Part shown: positions 9,037 through 18,465 of the stretch, piece by piece
Layout of the letters: every line of letters begins with the position of its first letter
How positions within the stretch are numbered: the stretch's first letter is position 1
Assembly: GCF_026013605.1 (NCBI RefSeq)
Contig: NZ_JAPDPJ010000008.1
Span: forward strand, 55,166-119,165
DNA length: 64,000 bases
Direction of reading: 5' to 3'
From: Plebeiibacterium sediminum
GTDB lineage: Bacteria; Bacteroidota; Bacteroidia; Bacteroidales; Marinilabiliaceae
Position numbers and translations under genes: made by a program
Notes under the pieces: generated by a model
Database searches by the model: none
Told to the model about the DNA's origin: nothing
The model's input: only the letters and a program-made list of their open reading frames with translations

Positions 9037-10182
9037 ATGAATAAAGTAATAATATATCAACCAGGTAAATTAGTTTTCGGAGAGGGGACATTGGATCAGT
9101 TTCTTACTGATTATTTGTCATTGGGATTGAAAAAGATGTATTTGTTAACTATTACACCTGTTGAATCTCTATTGGTTTCAGTATTGAAAACGTTAACAGA
9201 AGAAGGTGTTGACATAAAGGTGAATACGGAGGTTTTAAATGAACCTTCTTTTGCTGATTTTGAAAAGATACTTAAAGATGCCAGAGCTTTTGGTGCAGAT
9301 AGTGTTGTTGGTATTGGCGGTGGAAGTGTAATGGATGTGGCTAAGTTGTTGGCGGCTCAATTGCAGAGTGATCAGGATACACGAGAAATAATTGGTAATG
9401 GATTGCTAAAAGGACGTTCTACTTATTTGGCATGTTTGCCTACTACATCTGGAACCGGCAGTGAAGTTTCTCCTAATGCAATATTTTTAGATGAAATGGA
9501 TGGAGGTAAAAAAGGTGTAATAAGTCCTTTTTTGGTTCCGGATGGAGCTTATATTGATCCTTCCTTATCAGTCGGAGTGCCTTCTGCTGTTACTGCTGCA
9601 ACTGGTATTGATGCTTTAACGCATTGCTTAGAGGCATATACCAATAAGTTTTCTCATCCAATGGTAGATCTTTTTGCGCTTGAGGGAATTCGATTAATTG
9701 GTAATTATATCAAAAGAGCATGTAAAGATGGTCAGGATTTGGAAGCCAGAACAATGTTAGCCCTAGGGAGTGTGTATGGAGGTATGTGTCTGGGTCCTGT
9801 TAATACAGCAGCTGTACATGCTTTGGCTTATCCCCTGGGAAGTGATTTTAAAGTGCCACATGGTTTATCAAATGCATTATTATTACCATATGTAATGGAG
9901 TATAATTTAGAATCAGGTGTTGAAAAATTTGCTCAGATTGCCAGAGTTCTTGGAGCTAAAGAAGGTAGTGATGCGAAAGAAACTGCAATAAATGGTGTTT
10001 CAAAAATTAAGGAGATCATGAAAGAATGTGATATTCCTGAAAGACTTTCAGATATAAATATTCCTGAAGATGCTATTGAAAGCATGGCTAAAGGTGCCTT
10101 TGAGGTGAAACGTTTATTGAATAATAATATCAAGGAATTGAAATTGGAGGATATCGTTGATATTTATAAAAAAGCATACTAA
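9037..10182 (+). CDS. Iron-dependent (group III) alcohol dehydrogenase, putative sugar-acid semialdehyde reductase
   Basis: A 381-residue cytoplasmic enzyme of the FucO/4-hydroxybutyrate-dehydrogenase type. The NAD(P)-binding loop GIGGGSVMD lies near residues 91-99; PTTSGTGSE follows near 138-146. Metal ligands are visible as Asp in TGIDALTH and the His residues of AVHALAYPLG and VPHGLSNA. It opens a five-gene operon with gaps of 1-16 bp. Known family members reduce lactaldehyde, or succinate semialdehyde to 4-hydroxybutyrate. Next to an aldolase and a C4-acid kinase, I infer that it reduces a hydroxylated C4 semialdehyde (D-threuronate) to D-threonate. Lactaldehyde or glyceraldehyde reduction is the alternative. 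Expression is probably controlled by the operator at 8912-8927. Confidence 0.9.
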   Translation: MNKVIIYQPGKLVFGEGTLDQFLTDYLSLGLKKMYLLTITPVESLLVSVLKTLTEEGVDIKVNTEVLNEPSFADFEKILKDARAFGADSVVGIGGGSVMDVAKLLAAQLQSDQDTREIIGNGLLKGRSTYLACLPTTSGTGSEVSPNAIFLDEMDGGKKGVISPFLVPDGAYIDPSLSVGVPSAVTAATGIDALTHCLEAYTNKFSHPMVDLFALEGIRLIGNYIKRACKDGQDLEARTMLALGSVYGGMCLGPVNTAAVHALAYPLGSDFKVPHGLSNALLLPYVMEYNLESGVEKFAQIARVLGAKEGSDAKETAINGVSKIKEIMKECDIPERLSDINIPEDAIESMAKGAFEVKRLLNNNIKELKLEDIVDIYKKAY

Positions 10183-10183
10183 A

Positions 10184-11104
10184 ATGGAAGTAAAGAATAA
10201 ATATAAAGGAGTTGTTGTTCCGATGATTACACCATTGGAAGATGACCTTTCAATAGATATAAATGGAGTTAATAATATCATAGATTTATTTCTTACAAAT
10301 GGAGTAAGTCCTTTTATATTAGGTACCACAGGCGAAGCTCCTTCTTTGTCATCAAAACAAAAAGAAGATCTTGTTAAAGCTGTTGTGAATAGAGTAGGAG
10401 GTAAAGATATTGTTTATGTAGGTATTTCATCTAACTGTATTAGTGAATCTATTGAGGATGCGAAAAAGTATGCCGAATTGGGAGCTGATGTTATGGTGGC
10501 CACTTTACCTGCATATTATCCAATGAATGAAGAGCAAATGTTTAAGTATTTTACCCAATTGGCTGATGAAATTAATCGTCCCTTGATTATTTATAATATG
10601 CCGGCAACCGTAAAATATTCAATACCATTGTCCGTTATAGATAGCTTAAGTGAGCATGAAAATATAGTTGGTTTAAAAGATTCTGAAAGGGATGAAGATA
10701 GACTAATAAAAGCAATTGAATTAGCGAAAGATCGCGATGATTTCAACTATTTATTAGGTTGGGCAGCACAGTCAAGTTATGCAATGCTTAATGGTGCTGA
10801 TGGAATTGTTCCCAGTACCGGGAATTTTACTCCTGAATTATATAAAGATTTGGTGGATGCTGCTTTAAGAGGAGATAAAGTAGTTGCAGATGAATTACAG
10901 CAAAAAACAAATTATTTAGGTGCATTATATCAGAAAGACAGAATTTTAAGTGAGTCAATTCCAGCGCTTAAGATGCTGATGTCTATTCAAGGGTTGTGTA
11001 AAGGAAATGTTATGCCTCCAATGTACAAAATGGATCAAGCAGAAGAGGTAGCCTATATAGAGTCAATGAAAGAGGAGTTAAGTAATTTGAAAATTCTTAA
11101 ATAA
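10184..11104 (+). CDS. Dihydrodipicolinate synthase-family aldolase (2-keto-3-deoxy acid aldolase type)
   Basis: A 306-residue class I aldolase TIM barrel. The ATG at 10184, one base after the preceding stop, is chosen over an upstream in-frame TTG at 10157. Key residues are GTTGE at 47-51, Tyr137 in IIYNMPA and the Schiff-base Lys165 in VGLKDS. The family includes DapA, N-acetylneuraminate lyase, KDG aldolase and deoxyglucarate dehydratase, all acting on pyruvate adducts. A lysine-biosynthesis DapA would not be expected in a sugar-acid operon, so cleavage of a 2-keto-3-deoxy acid to pyruvate and an aldehyde is the likely reaction. I propose Dha from RG-II as substrate; Kdo or KDG are alternatives. 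Confidence 0.88.
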   Translation: MEVKNKYKGVVVPMITPLEDDLSIDINGVNNIIDLFLTNGVSPFILGTTGEAPSLSSKQKEDLVKAVVNRVGGKDIVYVGISSNCISESIEDAKKYAELGADVMVATLPAYYPMNEEQMFKYFTQLADEINRPLIIYNMPATVKYSIPLSVIDSLSEHENIVGLKDSERDEDRLIKAIELAKDRDDFNYLLGWAAQSSYAMLNGADGIVPSTGNFTPELYKDLVDAALRGDKVVADELQQKTNYLGALYQKDRILSESIPALKMLMSIQGLCKGNVMPPMYKMDQAEEVAYIESMKEELSNLKILK

Positions 11105-11105
11105 A

Positions 11106-12143
11106 ATGCTAAACAATCAAGATCAAATAAAGCCGGTATTAGCTATTACCATGGGTGATCCTGCTGGTATTGGACCAGAAATTGCAGCAAAAGCATTTTC
11201 ATATTCTACTATATATCAACAATGTAAGCCTCTTTTGATTGGAAATGCTGAGATTATCAAAAAAGCAATTGAAATAGCAAAAGTTGATCTTAAAGTGAGA
11301 GCTATTTCTGATGTTTCAGAAGCTCAATACGAAGAGGGTACAATTGATGTTTATGATTTGGAACTTGGTAATCCTGAGTCTATAAAATTTGGTGAAGTAT
11401 CTGCTATTGCAGGAGATATTGCTTTTAGATCTGTAAGAAAAGCAATTGAATTAGCAATGGAAGGAAAAGTGGATGGAACGGTAACTGGTCCTATTCATAA
11501 AGGAGCAATCAATGCTGCAGGTCATCATTTTTCAGGACACACAGAAATATATGCTCATTATACCAATACTCCTAAGTATGCAATGTTACTTGCTGATGAA
11601 CAGCTTAAAGTGATACATGTTAGCACTCATGTGTCATTAAGAGAAGCATGCGATAGAGTAAAGAAAGATAGAGTAATAGAGGTAATTCAATTATTAAATG
11701 ATGGATTACAAAGAATAGGAATTCAGAATCCGAAAATTGGGGTGGCAGGATTGAATCCTCACTCAAGTGATGGCGGATTATTTGGATACGAAGAAGAAAA
11801 AGAAATTATTCCGGCTATTCAGGAAGCAGTAAAGTCTGGATTAAATGTAGAAGGACCTGTTCCTCCAGACGCCTTGTATGCATTGGCCAACGGAGGTAAG
11901 TATGATGGTTGTGTGGCAATGTATCACGATCAGGGACATATACCATTTAAAGTGGTTGGTTTTATTTGGGATCCTGAAACTAAAGCTATGAAAAGCGTTA
12001 AAGGTGTAAATATAACATTAGGTCTTCCTATTATAAGAACATCTGTTGATCATGGAACCGCTTTTGAAATTGCAGGTAAAGGAATAGCTAGTTGCGATGC
12101 CCTCTTATTTGCCATAGAATATGCAGTAAAGCTTCATAGATAA
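11106..12143 (+). CDS. pdxA2: PdxA-family 4-phospho-D-threonate dehydrogenase (PdxA2 type)
   Basis: A 345-residue cytoplasmic dehydrogenase starting one base after the aldolase stop. It has the PdxA signature ITMGDPAGIGPE near residues 14-25, VTGPIHKGAINAAG with the downstream HHFSGHTE metal/substrate region, and MYHDQGHIP plus RTSVDHGTAFEIAG near the C terminus. Classical PdxA makes vitamin B6. PdxA2 paralogues next to DUF1537 kinases instead oxidatively decarboxylate 4-phosphothreonate or 4-phosphoerythronate to dihydroxyacetone phosphate. The kinase gene next door makes the catabolic role far more likely. The 1-base spacing and shared strand indicate translational coupling. Confidence 0.88.
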   Translation: MLNNQDQIKPVLAITMGDPAGIGPEIAAKAFSYSTIYQQCKPLLIGNAEIIKKAIEIAKVDLKVRAISDVSEAQYEEGTIDVYDLELGNPESIKFGEVSAIAGDIAFRSVRKAIELAMEGKVDGTVTGPIHKGAINAAGHHFSGHTEIYAHYTNTPKYAMLLADEQLKVIHVSTHVSLREACDRVKKDRVIEVIQLLNDGLQRIGIQNPKIGVAGLNPHSSDGGLFGYEEEKEIIPAIQEAVKSGLNVEGPVPPDALYALANGGKYDGCVAMYHDQGHIPFKVVGFIWDPETKAMKSVKGVNITLGLPIIRTSVDHGTAFEIAGKGIASCDALLFAIEYAVKLHR

Positions 12144-12150
12144 TAATTAA

Positions 12151-13320
12151 ATGTTAGAAAGAGATATGATAGCTGTTATTGCCGATGATTTTACTGGAGC
12201 TGCTGAAATTGGTGGAGTAGGACTACGTCATGGATTAAATGTAGTAATTGAAACCAAAGTAGAGAAAGATGAAGATGCAGATTTATTAGTTATTGCAGCT
12301 GATACAAGAACACTTTCTCCGGATTGCGCCCGTAAAGAAATAAAGGAATTAACCAGGAAGTTATTGGAGTTAAATCCAAAGTATATATATAAGAAATTAG
12401 ATTCTGTTTTAAGAGGTAATATTGCTGAAGAATTGGATGCGCAATTAGAAATTTCAGGTAAAAAGAAAGCTGTTATAATTGCTGGTAATCCAAACTTTAA
12501 GCGATTAATTAAGGGAGGTGTTTATTATGTAGATGGTGCGCCGTTAGCTGAAACATCTTTTGCTGATGATACAGAGTATTCAATTCAATCTTCTTCAGTT
12601 GTAGAATTATTAGGATCTGATAGAAAAAATGTAACCTCAGCGAGTGTAGAACAGCCTATTCCCGATTTAGGATTGGTTGTTGGTGATGTAACTAACAATG
12701 AAGATTTGAAAAAATGGAGCAAGGTAATTGATTGTGATACCGTTGCTGCAGGAGGTGCTGGTTTTTTTGATGTGTTGTTAGAACAGGATTTTAAAAAGCT
12801 TAGCAATGGTGAAGAATCCAAATGTAAGCTAGGAGAAAAGACATTATATGTTTTTGGGAGTGCTTACCCTAAAAGCAATGAACTGATTCAGAGTATCAAG
12901 GATTCAAAAGTTTTTATTTCAAACATGCCAGAAGATATTTACTGGGAAAAAAACTTTAAAAAATCTTTATTATTAAACTGGGCTCAAGAAATCGTTCAAA
13001 AGATTGAAGAGAAAAGAAGAGTTATTGTAACTATCAATCATTCGGGAAGTGAAGAAGAAGATATTGCAATAAGAATAAGAGAAACCGTTGGACAATTAGT
13101 TAAAATTATTGTTGATCTGGTTGAGTTTGATGATATGTTGATAGAAGGGGGAGCTACTGCAGCTGTAATTTTTAAAAGTTTAAATATTACCAGGTTATAC
13201 CCTTTTAATGAAATAGAGCCTGGAGTAATTCAAATGAATGTAGCCGGTTATCCACGACTTTCAATTACAACCAAACCTGGAAGTTATATCTGGCCTAAAG
13301 AAATATTATTAGGAGAATAG
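12151..13320 (+). CDS. dtnK: Four-carbon acid-sugar kinase (DUF1537), probable D-threonate kinase
   Basis: A 389-residue cytoplasmic kinase. The N-terminal domain begins with the substrate-site signature ADDFTGAAE (residues 11-19). Other family features are ADTRTLS, YKKLDSVLRGN and, in the C-terminal nucleotide-binding half, GGATAAVIF. A start at the internal ATG 12166 is equally possible. The family phosphorylates C4 sugar acids (D-threonate, L-threonate, D-erythronate, 3-oxotetronates). Pairing with a PdxA2 and absence of an OtnC-type aldolase or isomerase points to D-threonate or D-erythronate. It follows PdxA2 by 7 bp. The symbol is tentative because stereospecificity cannot be read from the sequence. 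Confidence 0.85.
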   Translation: MLERDMIAVIADDFTGAAEIGGVGLRHGLNVVIETKVEKDEDADLLVIAADTRTLSPDCARKEIKELTRKLLELNPKYIYKKLDSVLRGNIAEELDAQLEISGKKKAVIIAGNPNFKRLIKGGVYYVDGAPLAETSFADDTEYSIQSSSVVELLGSDRKNVTSASVEQPIPDLGLVVGDVTNNEDLKKWSKVIDCDTVAAGGAGFFDVLLEQDFKKLSNGEESKCKLGEKTLYVFGSAYPKSNELIQSIKDSKVFISNMPEDIYWEKNFKKSLLLNWAQEIVQKIEEKRRVIVTINHSGSEEEDIAIRIRETVGQLVKIIVDLVEFDDMLIEGGATAAVIFKSLNITRLYPFNEIEPGVIQMNVAGYPRLSITTKPGSYIWPKEILLGE

Positions 13321-13336
13321 AAATATTTATACAAGT

Positions 13337-14917
13337 ATGCAGACTACAAATTCATTACATATAATAGACTACTTAATTGTTATTGTAACATTATTGCTTT
13401 CAATTGGCGTTGGAGTATGGTTCTCAAAACGACAAAAGAATACCGATAATTATTTTACAGCTGGAGGTACTATTCCTTCCTGGGCAATTGGTATGTCTAT
13501 TTTAGCCACTTTAATTAGTAGTATTACATTTTTAGCCTATCCAGGAGAAGGTTATTCAAGTAACTGGATCCGTTTGGTTCAGGGCTTAATGGTTCCCATT
13601 GTTTTAGTATTTATAGTAAGCTTTATTGTACCATTATTCCGCCATGTAATAAGATTAAGTGCTTATGAATATTTCGAACAACGTTTTGGATTTTTTGCAC
13701 GCTTATATAGTTCAGTAAGCTTTATATTAACCCACTTTTCTAAAATGGGTACCGTATTCTATTTAATTTCTTTGGCATTAGGTAAAATGATTGGAATAGA
13801 TACAGTTACCGTGATTTGGGTTATCGGAGCTGCAGTAATCATATTAACCGTTCTTGGTGGTATAGAAGCAGTAATATGGTTAGATGTAATTCAGGGATTC
13901 ATGCTTATTGCAGGAGGGTTAATTACTTTAGGAATACTATTGTTTTCTACAGAAGGTGGACCTGCAGAGATATGGAATGTTGCTATGGAAAATGGTAGAA
14001 TCGGTTTTGGACCATTTGATCTGGAATTTGTCAATCTTACCTTTATTGTAATGGCTTTAAATGGTGTTTTTTATGCTATTCAAAAATATGGTACCGACCA
14101 AACTATTGTTCAAAGATATTTAACTGCGAAATCAGATAAAGGTGCTGTAAAGGCTTCTCTGATGGGTGTGATATTAAGTGTTCCGGTATGGGGATTATTT
14201 ATGTTTATTGGTACAGCTCTATTTTCTTATTATCAGATTAATGGAGAGGTATTACCACAAGGAATTAAAACTGATGCTATTTTTCCATATTTTATTATGA
14301 CAAAACTACCAGTTGGAGTTGTCGGATTAATTATTTCAGCTTTAGTGGCGGCAGCTGTTTCCAGTTTGGATTCAGACTTAAATTGTTTGTCAGCCATTTG
14401 TTTAGAAGATTACTACAATAGATTTAAACCTAATAGCCCGGAAAGAACAAAAGTTCGTTTGAGTAAATTATTTATTGTATTGGCTGGTTTAGGTGCTATT
14501 GCCGTTGCTTTATTTTATGTTAAAGCAGGAGGTAAAGGTGTTTTAGGAATTGTATTTACGTTATATGCAATTTTTTCAGGTGGTATTGCAGGTATGTTTT
14601 TACTGGGCATATTTGTTCCTAAAGCAAATAAACAAGGTTTGTATTACGGTATTGGAGCTAGCGTTGTGTTTACTGCTTATGCCTTGTTAACCTCTACACC
14701 AATTGGCATGGCAGGCAAAGAGAAGTTAATTGTTGATTTGGGATCATATAATTTTACTCACCATAAGTATATGATCGGAGTTTATAGTCATGTAGTACTA
14801 TTTGTGGTAGGATTAGTTGCAAGTTATTTCTATAAAGAAGAAAAGAAAATTGATGATCGACTAACTTTTATTGGTTGGTTAAAACTTAAAAAGTCAGGTG
14901 AACTCATAGAGAATTAA
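13337..14917 (+). CDS. Sodium:solute symporter (SSS family), putative sugar-acid importer
   Basis: A 526-residue inner-membrane protein with about 13 hydrophobic segments, beginning near residues 8-28 and ending near 485-505. It has the SSS-family start SIGVGVWFSKRQKNTDNYFTAG, the SSITFLAYPGE region and the conserved AALVAAAVSSLDSDLNCLSAI-type helix near 335-350. The protein ends in a short basic cytoplasmic tail. It lies 16 bp after the kinase and closes the operon. In this context it probably imports the sugar acid degraded by the four enzymes, once the outer-membrane and periplasmic enzymes have released it. Monosaccharide specificity cannot be derived from the sequence. Confidence 0.9.
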   Translation: MQTTNSLHIIDYLIVIVTLLLSIGVGVWFSKRQKNTDNYFTAGGTIPSWAIGMSILATLISSITFLAYPGEGYSSNWIRLVQGLMVPIVLVFIVSFIVPLFRHVIRLSAYEYFEQRFGFFARLYSSVSFILTHFSKMGTVFYLISLALGKMIGIDTVTVIWVIGAAVIILTVLGGIEAVIWLDVIQGFMLIAGGLITLGILLFSTEGGPAEIWNVAMENGRIGFGPFDLEFVNLTFIVMALNGVFYAIQKYGTDQTIVQRYLTAKSDKGAVKASLMGVILSVPVWGLFMFIGTALFSYYQINGEVLPQGIKTDAIFPYFIMTKLPVGVVGLIISALVAAAVSSLDSDLNCLSAICLEDYYNRFKPNSPERTKVRLSKLFIVLAGLGAIAVALFYVKAGGKGVLGIVFTLYAIFSGGIAGMFLLGIFVPKANKQGLYYGIGASVVFTAYALLTSTPIGMAGKEKLIVDLGSYNFTHHKYMIGVYSHVVLFVVGLVASYFYKEEKKIDDRLTFIGWLKLKKSGELIEN

Positions 14918-14940
14918 AAAGAAAATGAAAGCTATTAAGA

Positions 14941-14962
14941 TACAGTGTTTTTGCACTGTATA
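14941..14962 (+). promoter_or_regulatory. Hairpin-like element before susC, shared with the cassette promoter
   Basis: TACAGTG (14941-14947) and CACTGTA (14954-14960) form a perfect 7-bp inverted repeat around TTTTTG. Bases 14945-14962 match 8955-8972 in 17 of 18 positions. TGTTTTTG at 14946-14953 is one mismatch from a -7 element, but no -33 is visible. The function may be promoter or operator. Confidence 0.4.
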
Positions 14963-15032
14963 ATAGGTGTGATATATCTAAATAAATATATAATTATTGT
15001 TTTATTATTTACTAAATCAAATTTTATGATCA

Positions 15033-18000
15033 ATGGAAAAAAATCCTAATTTTTTATTAAGTCTACAAGGATTACAAAATCCAAGAAGATTTCGTTTGAT
15101 TTATCTTGTGTCATTAATTTTATTCATTCAATGTTTAGGCATAATGAATACATATGCTCAGGATAAAGAGAGTATTACAGTTTCCGGTATTGTAAAAGAT
15201 GCCGATGGAGAGCCATTAACCGGTGTGAATGTATTAATTAAAGGTACATCTAATGGTACAATTACAGATATAGAAGGTAAGTATTCTATTAAAATACAGT
15301 CGGATGCCTCACTTGAGTTTTCGTTTATAGGTTTTAATCAGGAAACTATTAAAGTAGAAGGAAAAACTACTATAGATGTAACTTTAGTTGAAGATATCGC
15401 TAGTTTAAGTGAAGTAGTAGTTGTTGGTTATGGTAGTCAAACAGCCAAAAATATCACAGGTGCTATTGAAACTGTAAAAATGGATCAAATTGAGAATCTT
15501 CCTGTTACAAGTATGGCTGAAGCATTGAACGGTCAAATTGCCGGTGTTTCTGTTAGTGGAGGATCTCAACGTCCAGGGGAATCTGCAACATTAACAATTC
15601 GTCAAACTTATTCCTTCTCAAAGGATGGAGGCTCTGAAATACCTCTAATTGTAATTGATGATATGATTCAGATTGATCCTGAAACAGGATTACCTACATT
15701 AGAAGCTTTTAATAGACTGGATCCTTCTGAAATTGAAAGTATTACCGTGTTAAAAGATGGTAGTGCAGCGATATATGGTTCTCGAGCTTCTCAAGGTGCT
15801 GTAATTGTAAAAACTAAAAGAGGAAAAGCTGGAAAAACCAGATTTAATTATTCAGGTCAGTATGCTTTTAATGATGCCATTAGCCATAGTAAAACTATGA
15901 GTGCATATGATTTTGGAATTTGGCACAATCGCTTCTTAAAAGCTGATAATAGAGATAGTGATGGTAAAAACCTGTTTTCAGCTGAAGAATTAGCTGAAAT
16001 GAAAAATATGGACTATGATTGGTTAGATAAAGCGTGGTCAGGAGCTGGACAGCAAAAGCACTCAATTAGCATGAGTGGTGGTAATGATAATGCAACTTAT
16101 TTTGCTGGTGCAACTTATTTTACACAAGGGGCAAACTTAGGCAGTCAGGATTACGACAAATGGAATTTTCGCACAGGTGTTGATGTAAAAATTACTAAGG
16201 ATTTGAAATTATCAGGATCTATTTCTGCAAATAATAGTGAAGTTGAAAAATCTTTTACCAAGTCTGTTGCAAATATCAATGATAGTAGTTATGGATCTAA
16301 AGCCAAAAGTAGTGGTGAACAAGCTGATTATGGATATCTTTTGCATATGCCAAAATATGTTCCTTGGACTACAACTGTAGATGGTGAAGAATATTGGTTT
16401 TCACCAAACCCACGTACAGATCGTAATTTACAAAGTGCAAATACAAACAGAACAATTGCAGGATGGAACTATTTTGCAAGTTTGAATAGTGGTTCAAAGC
16501 AGGTTACTGAAGATTTTTCTTATAATACCAATTTTGCTTTAAATTATGAAGTGCCATTTATTAAAGGTTTATCTTTTAAAGGAACTTATTCAAGAAGTCA
16601 AAGTAATAGTAATACAGAACAAGTTCAATTACCATATACTTTAGCAAGAATTAAAAATTATAATCAACAAGATCATCACCTGTTTACTGCTGCTGAGGAT
16701 GGAGATTATAAAATTGAAACTAATAGTCGTAACACCAGAGTATACTATAATGAAACTGTTAGCAAAAGTACTCAGGTTAACTTTTTTGCAAATTTTGCCA
16801 GAACATTTGGGGATCATGACATTAGTGCAATGGTAGGCGTTGAGCGCACAGAATCTGATTTTAAATTCCAACGTTTAGCTTATGAAAATACGTTAGCTGA
16901 TTATAACGGAACAAGTGCTACAGCTGGAGTTTTATCTGATAATTCATATACAAGTAAAACCGAATCTGGTACACTGTCATATTTAGGAAGAGTAAACTAT
17001 AATTATCAATCAAAATACTTATTACAGTTCTTATTCCGTAGTGATGCATCAACAAAATTTGCTCCTGAAAACTATTGGGGATTTTTCCCATCTGTTCAGG
17101 TTGGTTGGGTGATGTCTGAAGAAAGTTGGTTTAAAGATGCTCTTTCTTGGATTGATTTCTTAAAAGTACGTTATTCAGTAGGAAAAACAGGAAAGGATAA
17201 TATTAAAGCCTGGAGATGGAAACAATTATACGATATCTATACAGATAAAGGATTCCAATTTGGATCTAATGGAGGTCAACTTGGAGGTGGTTTAAGTCCA
17301 AAAGTATCTCCTAACAGAGATGCCGGTTGGGATGCTACAATTAAGCACAATATTGGATTAGATATAAATGTATTGCAAAATAGATTAAACTTAGGCGTTG
17401 AATACTATTATGATAGAACAAAAGATATGCTAACAAGTATGTCTAGTTCTGTAGGTGTACCATTATCAGTGGGTGGTGGTTTTGCTGAAGAAAACTATGC
17501 TGCTGTAGACAATTGGGGTACTGAATTTAGTATTAACTGGAGAGATAAAGTAGCAGGTGCTTTTAGTTATAATGTTGGTATTCATTTTGGTTTTAATGAC
17601 AATAAGATTAAGAAATATCCTGAACAAGCTCTTACTCATCCATCAAATAATCAAGTAATTGAAGGAAGATCAACAATTTTCCCTGCTTGGGGATTTGAAA
17701 CATGGAACGAAACATCTACAGGTGACGGTATTTTACGAAACGAACAAGATATTCAGAATTATTGGAATTATTTATCCACAAGGGCTGAAGCAGCTGGTAC
17801 TGATCCTAATTACCTAGGTATTAGTAGTATTGATGGTATGAAAACCGGTATGTTGGCTTATAAAGATATTGCTGGCGATTTTTACGGACTAATCGATGAA
17901 AGTGTACAATTAGGTCCTGATGGTAGAATTGATAAAAATTTGGATTATGTAAAATTGGCAAAAAAGAATAAGCGATATGGTTTTACAACTAATCTTGGAT

Positions 18001-18446
18001 TGAAATATAAAAACCTTAGCTTTAAAACTCAAATCTCAACTTCTTGGGGAGGTGTTACTTTTATTGATATTGTTAAGCAAGGTACTTCATCCTCTCATAA
18101 TATGTGGGCTCACGAAAGTTATTGGACAGATATGTTTGATCCGGATGATAATGTGAATGGAAAATATCCAAGTTTAGCATATTATGATCAAATTTCAGCT
18201 CCTTCAAATTTCTGGGAAGTAAATACTTTCCGTTGCTACATGAAAAATTTAAGTGTTGGTTATGATATTCCAAAAATAATTACTTCAAAAGTTAATATAG
18301 AAAGAGCTTCAATTGGAGTAACAGGTAATAATCTTTGGGATTTTTACAACCCATATCCTGATAAATATCGTAACATGTATGATAACTCTTATGCTGGATA
18401 TCCAACACTTAGAACTTGGGCGGTTAATTTAAATGTAACATTCTAA
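15033..18446 (+). CDS. SusC-family TonB-dependent outer-membrane glycan importer
   Basis: A 1137-residue protein. A long N-terminal signal (hydrophobic residues 22-42, ending in YAQ) is followed by a carboxypeptidase-regulatory-like beta-sandwich (about 48-128, VSGIVKDADGEPLTGVNVLI), the SusC signature SEVVVVGYGSQ, a plug domain (about 140-260) and a 22-strand-type barrel ending in the outer-membrane C-terminal Phe (NLNVTF). There is no STN domain, so it probably does not signal to an anti-sigma factor. It is followed after 19 bp by SusD. It should import oligosaccharides made at the surface by pectinases. This is the only SusC in the window, so it presumably serves the whole locus. Confidence 0.97.
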   Translation: MEKNPNFLLSLQGLQNPRRFRLIYLVSLILFIQCLGIMNTYAQDKESITVSGIVKDADGEPLTGVNVLIKGTSNGTITDIEGKYSIKIQSDASLEFSFIGFNQETIKVEGKTTIDVTLVEDIASLSEVVVVGYGSQTAKNITGAIETVKMDQIENLPVTSMAEALNGQIAGVSVSGGSQRPGESATLTIRQTYSFSKDGGSEIPLIVIDDMIQIDPETGLPTLEAFNRLDPSEIESITVLKDGSAAIYGSRASQGAVIVKTKRGKAGKTRFNYSGQYAFNDAISHSKTMSAYDFGIWHNRFLKADNRDSDGKNLFSAEELAEMKNMDYDWLDKAWSGAGQQKHSISMSGGNDNATYFAGATYFTQGANLGSQDYDKWNFRTGVDVKITKDLKLSGSISANNSEVEKSFTKSVANINDSSYGSKAKSSGEQADYGYLLHMPKYVPWTTTVDGEEYWFSPNPRTDRNLQSANTNRTIAGWNYFASLNSGSKQVTEDFSYNTNFALNYEVPFIKGLSFKGTYSRSQSNSNTEQVQLPYTLARIKNYNQQDHHLFTAAEDGDYKIETNSRNTRVYYNETVSKSTQVNFFANFARTFGDHDISAMVGVERTESDFKFQRLAYENTLADYNGTSATAGVLSDNSYTSKTESGTLSYLGRVNYNYQSKYLLQFLFRSDASTKFAPENYWGFFPSVQVGWVMSEESWFKDALSWIDFLKVRYSVGKTGKDNIKAWRWKQLYDIYTDKGFQFGSNGGQLGGGLSPKVSPNRDAGWDATIKHNIGLDINVLQNRLNLGVEYYYDRTKDMLTSMSSSVGVPLSVGGGFAEENYAAVDNWGTEFSINWRDKVAGAFSYNVGIHFGFNDNKIKKYPEQALTHPSNNQVIEGRSTIFPAWGFETWNETSTGDGILRNEQDIQNYWNYLSTRAEAAGTDPNYLGISSIDGMKTGMLAYKDIAGDFYGLIDESVQLGPDGRIDKNLDYVKLAKKNKRYGFTTNLGLKYKNLSFKTQISTSWGGVTFIDIVKQGTSSSHNMWAHESYWTDMFDPDDNVNGKYPSLAYYDQISAPSNFWEVNTFRCYMKNLSVGYDIPKIITSKVNIERASIGVTGNNLWDFYNPYPDKYRNMYDNSYAGYPTLRTWAVNLNVTF

Positions 18447-18465
18447 TTCAAACGAATTTCAAATC

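Noticed and set aside
10184..11104. DHDPS-family gene as lysine-biosynthesis dapA
   Set aside because: Operon context is sugar-acid catabolism and no lysine genes are near; the family is functionally broad.
11106..12143. PdxA as vitamin B6 biosynthesis enzyme
   Set aside because: It is translationally spaced with a DUF1537 kinase, aldolase and symporter and lacks other B6 genes, so a catabolic PdxA2 role is preferred.
9037..14917. Cassette as the ordinary galacturonate (DKI-KDG) route
   Set aside because: KduI, KduD, UxaC or KDG kinase are absent, and a four-carbon acid kinase with PdxA2 has no place in that pathway.
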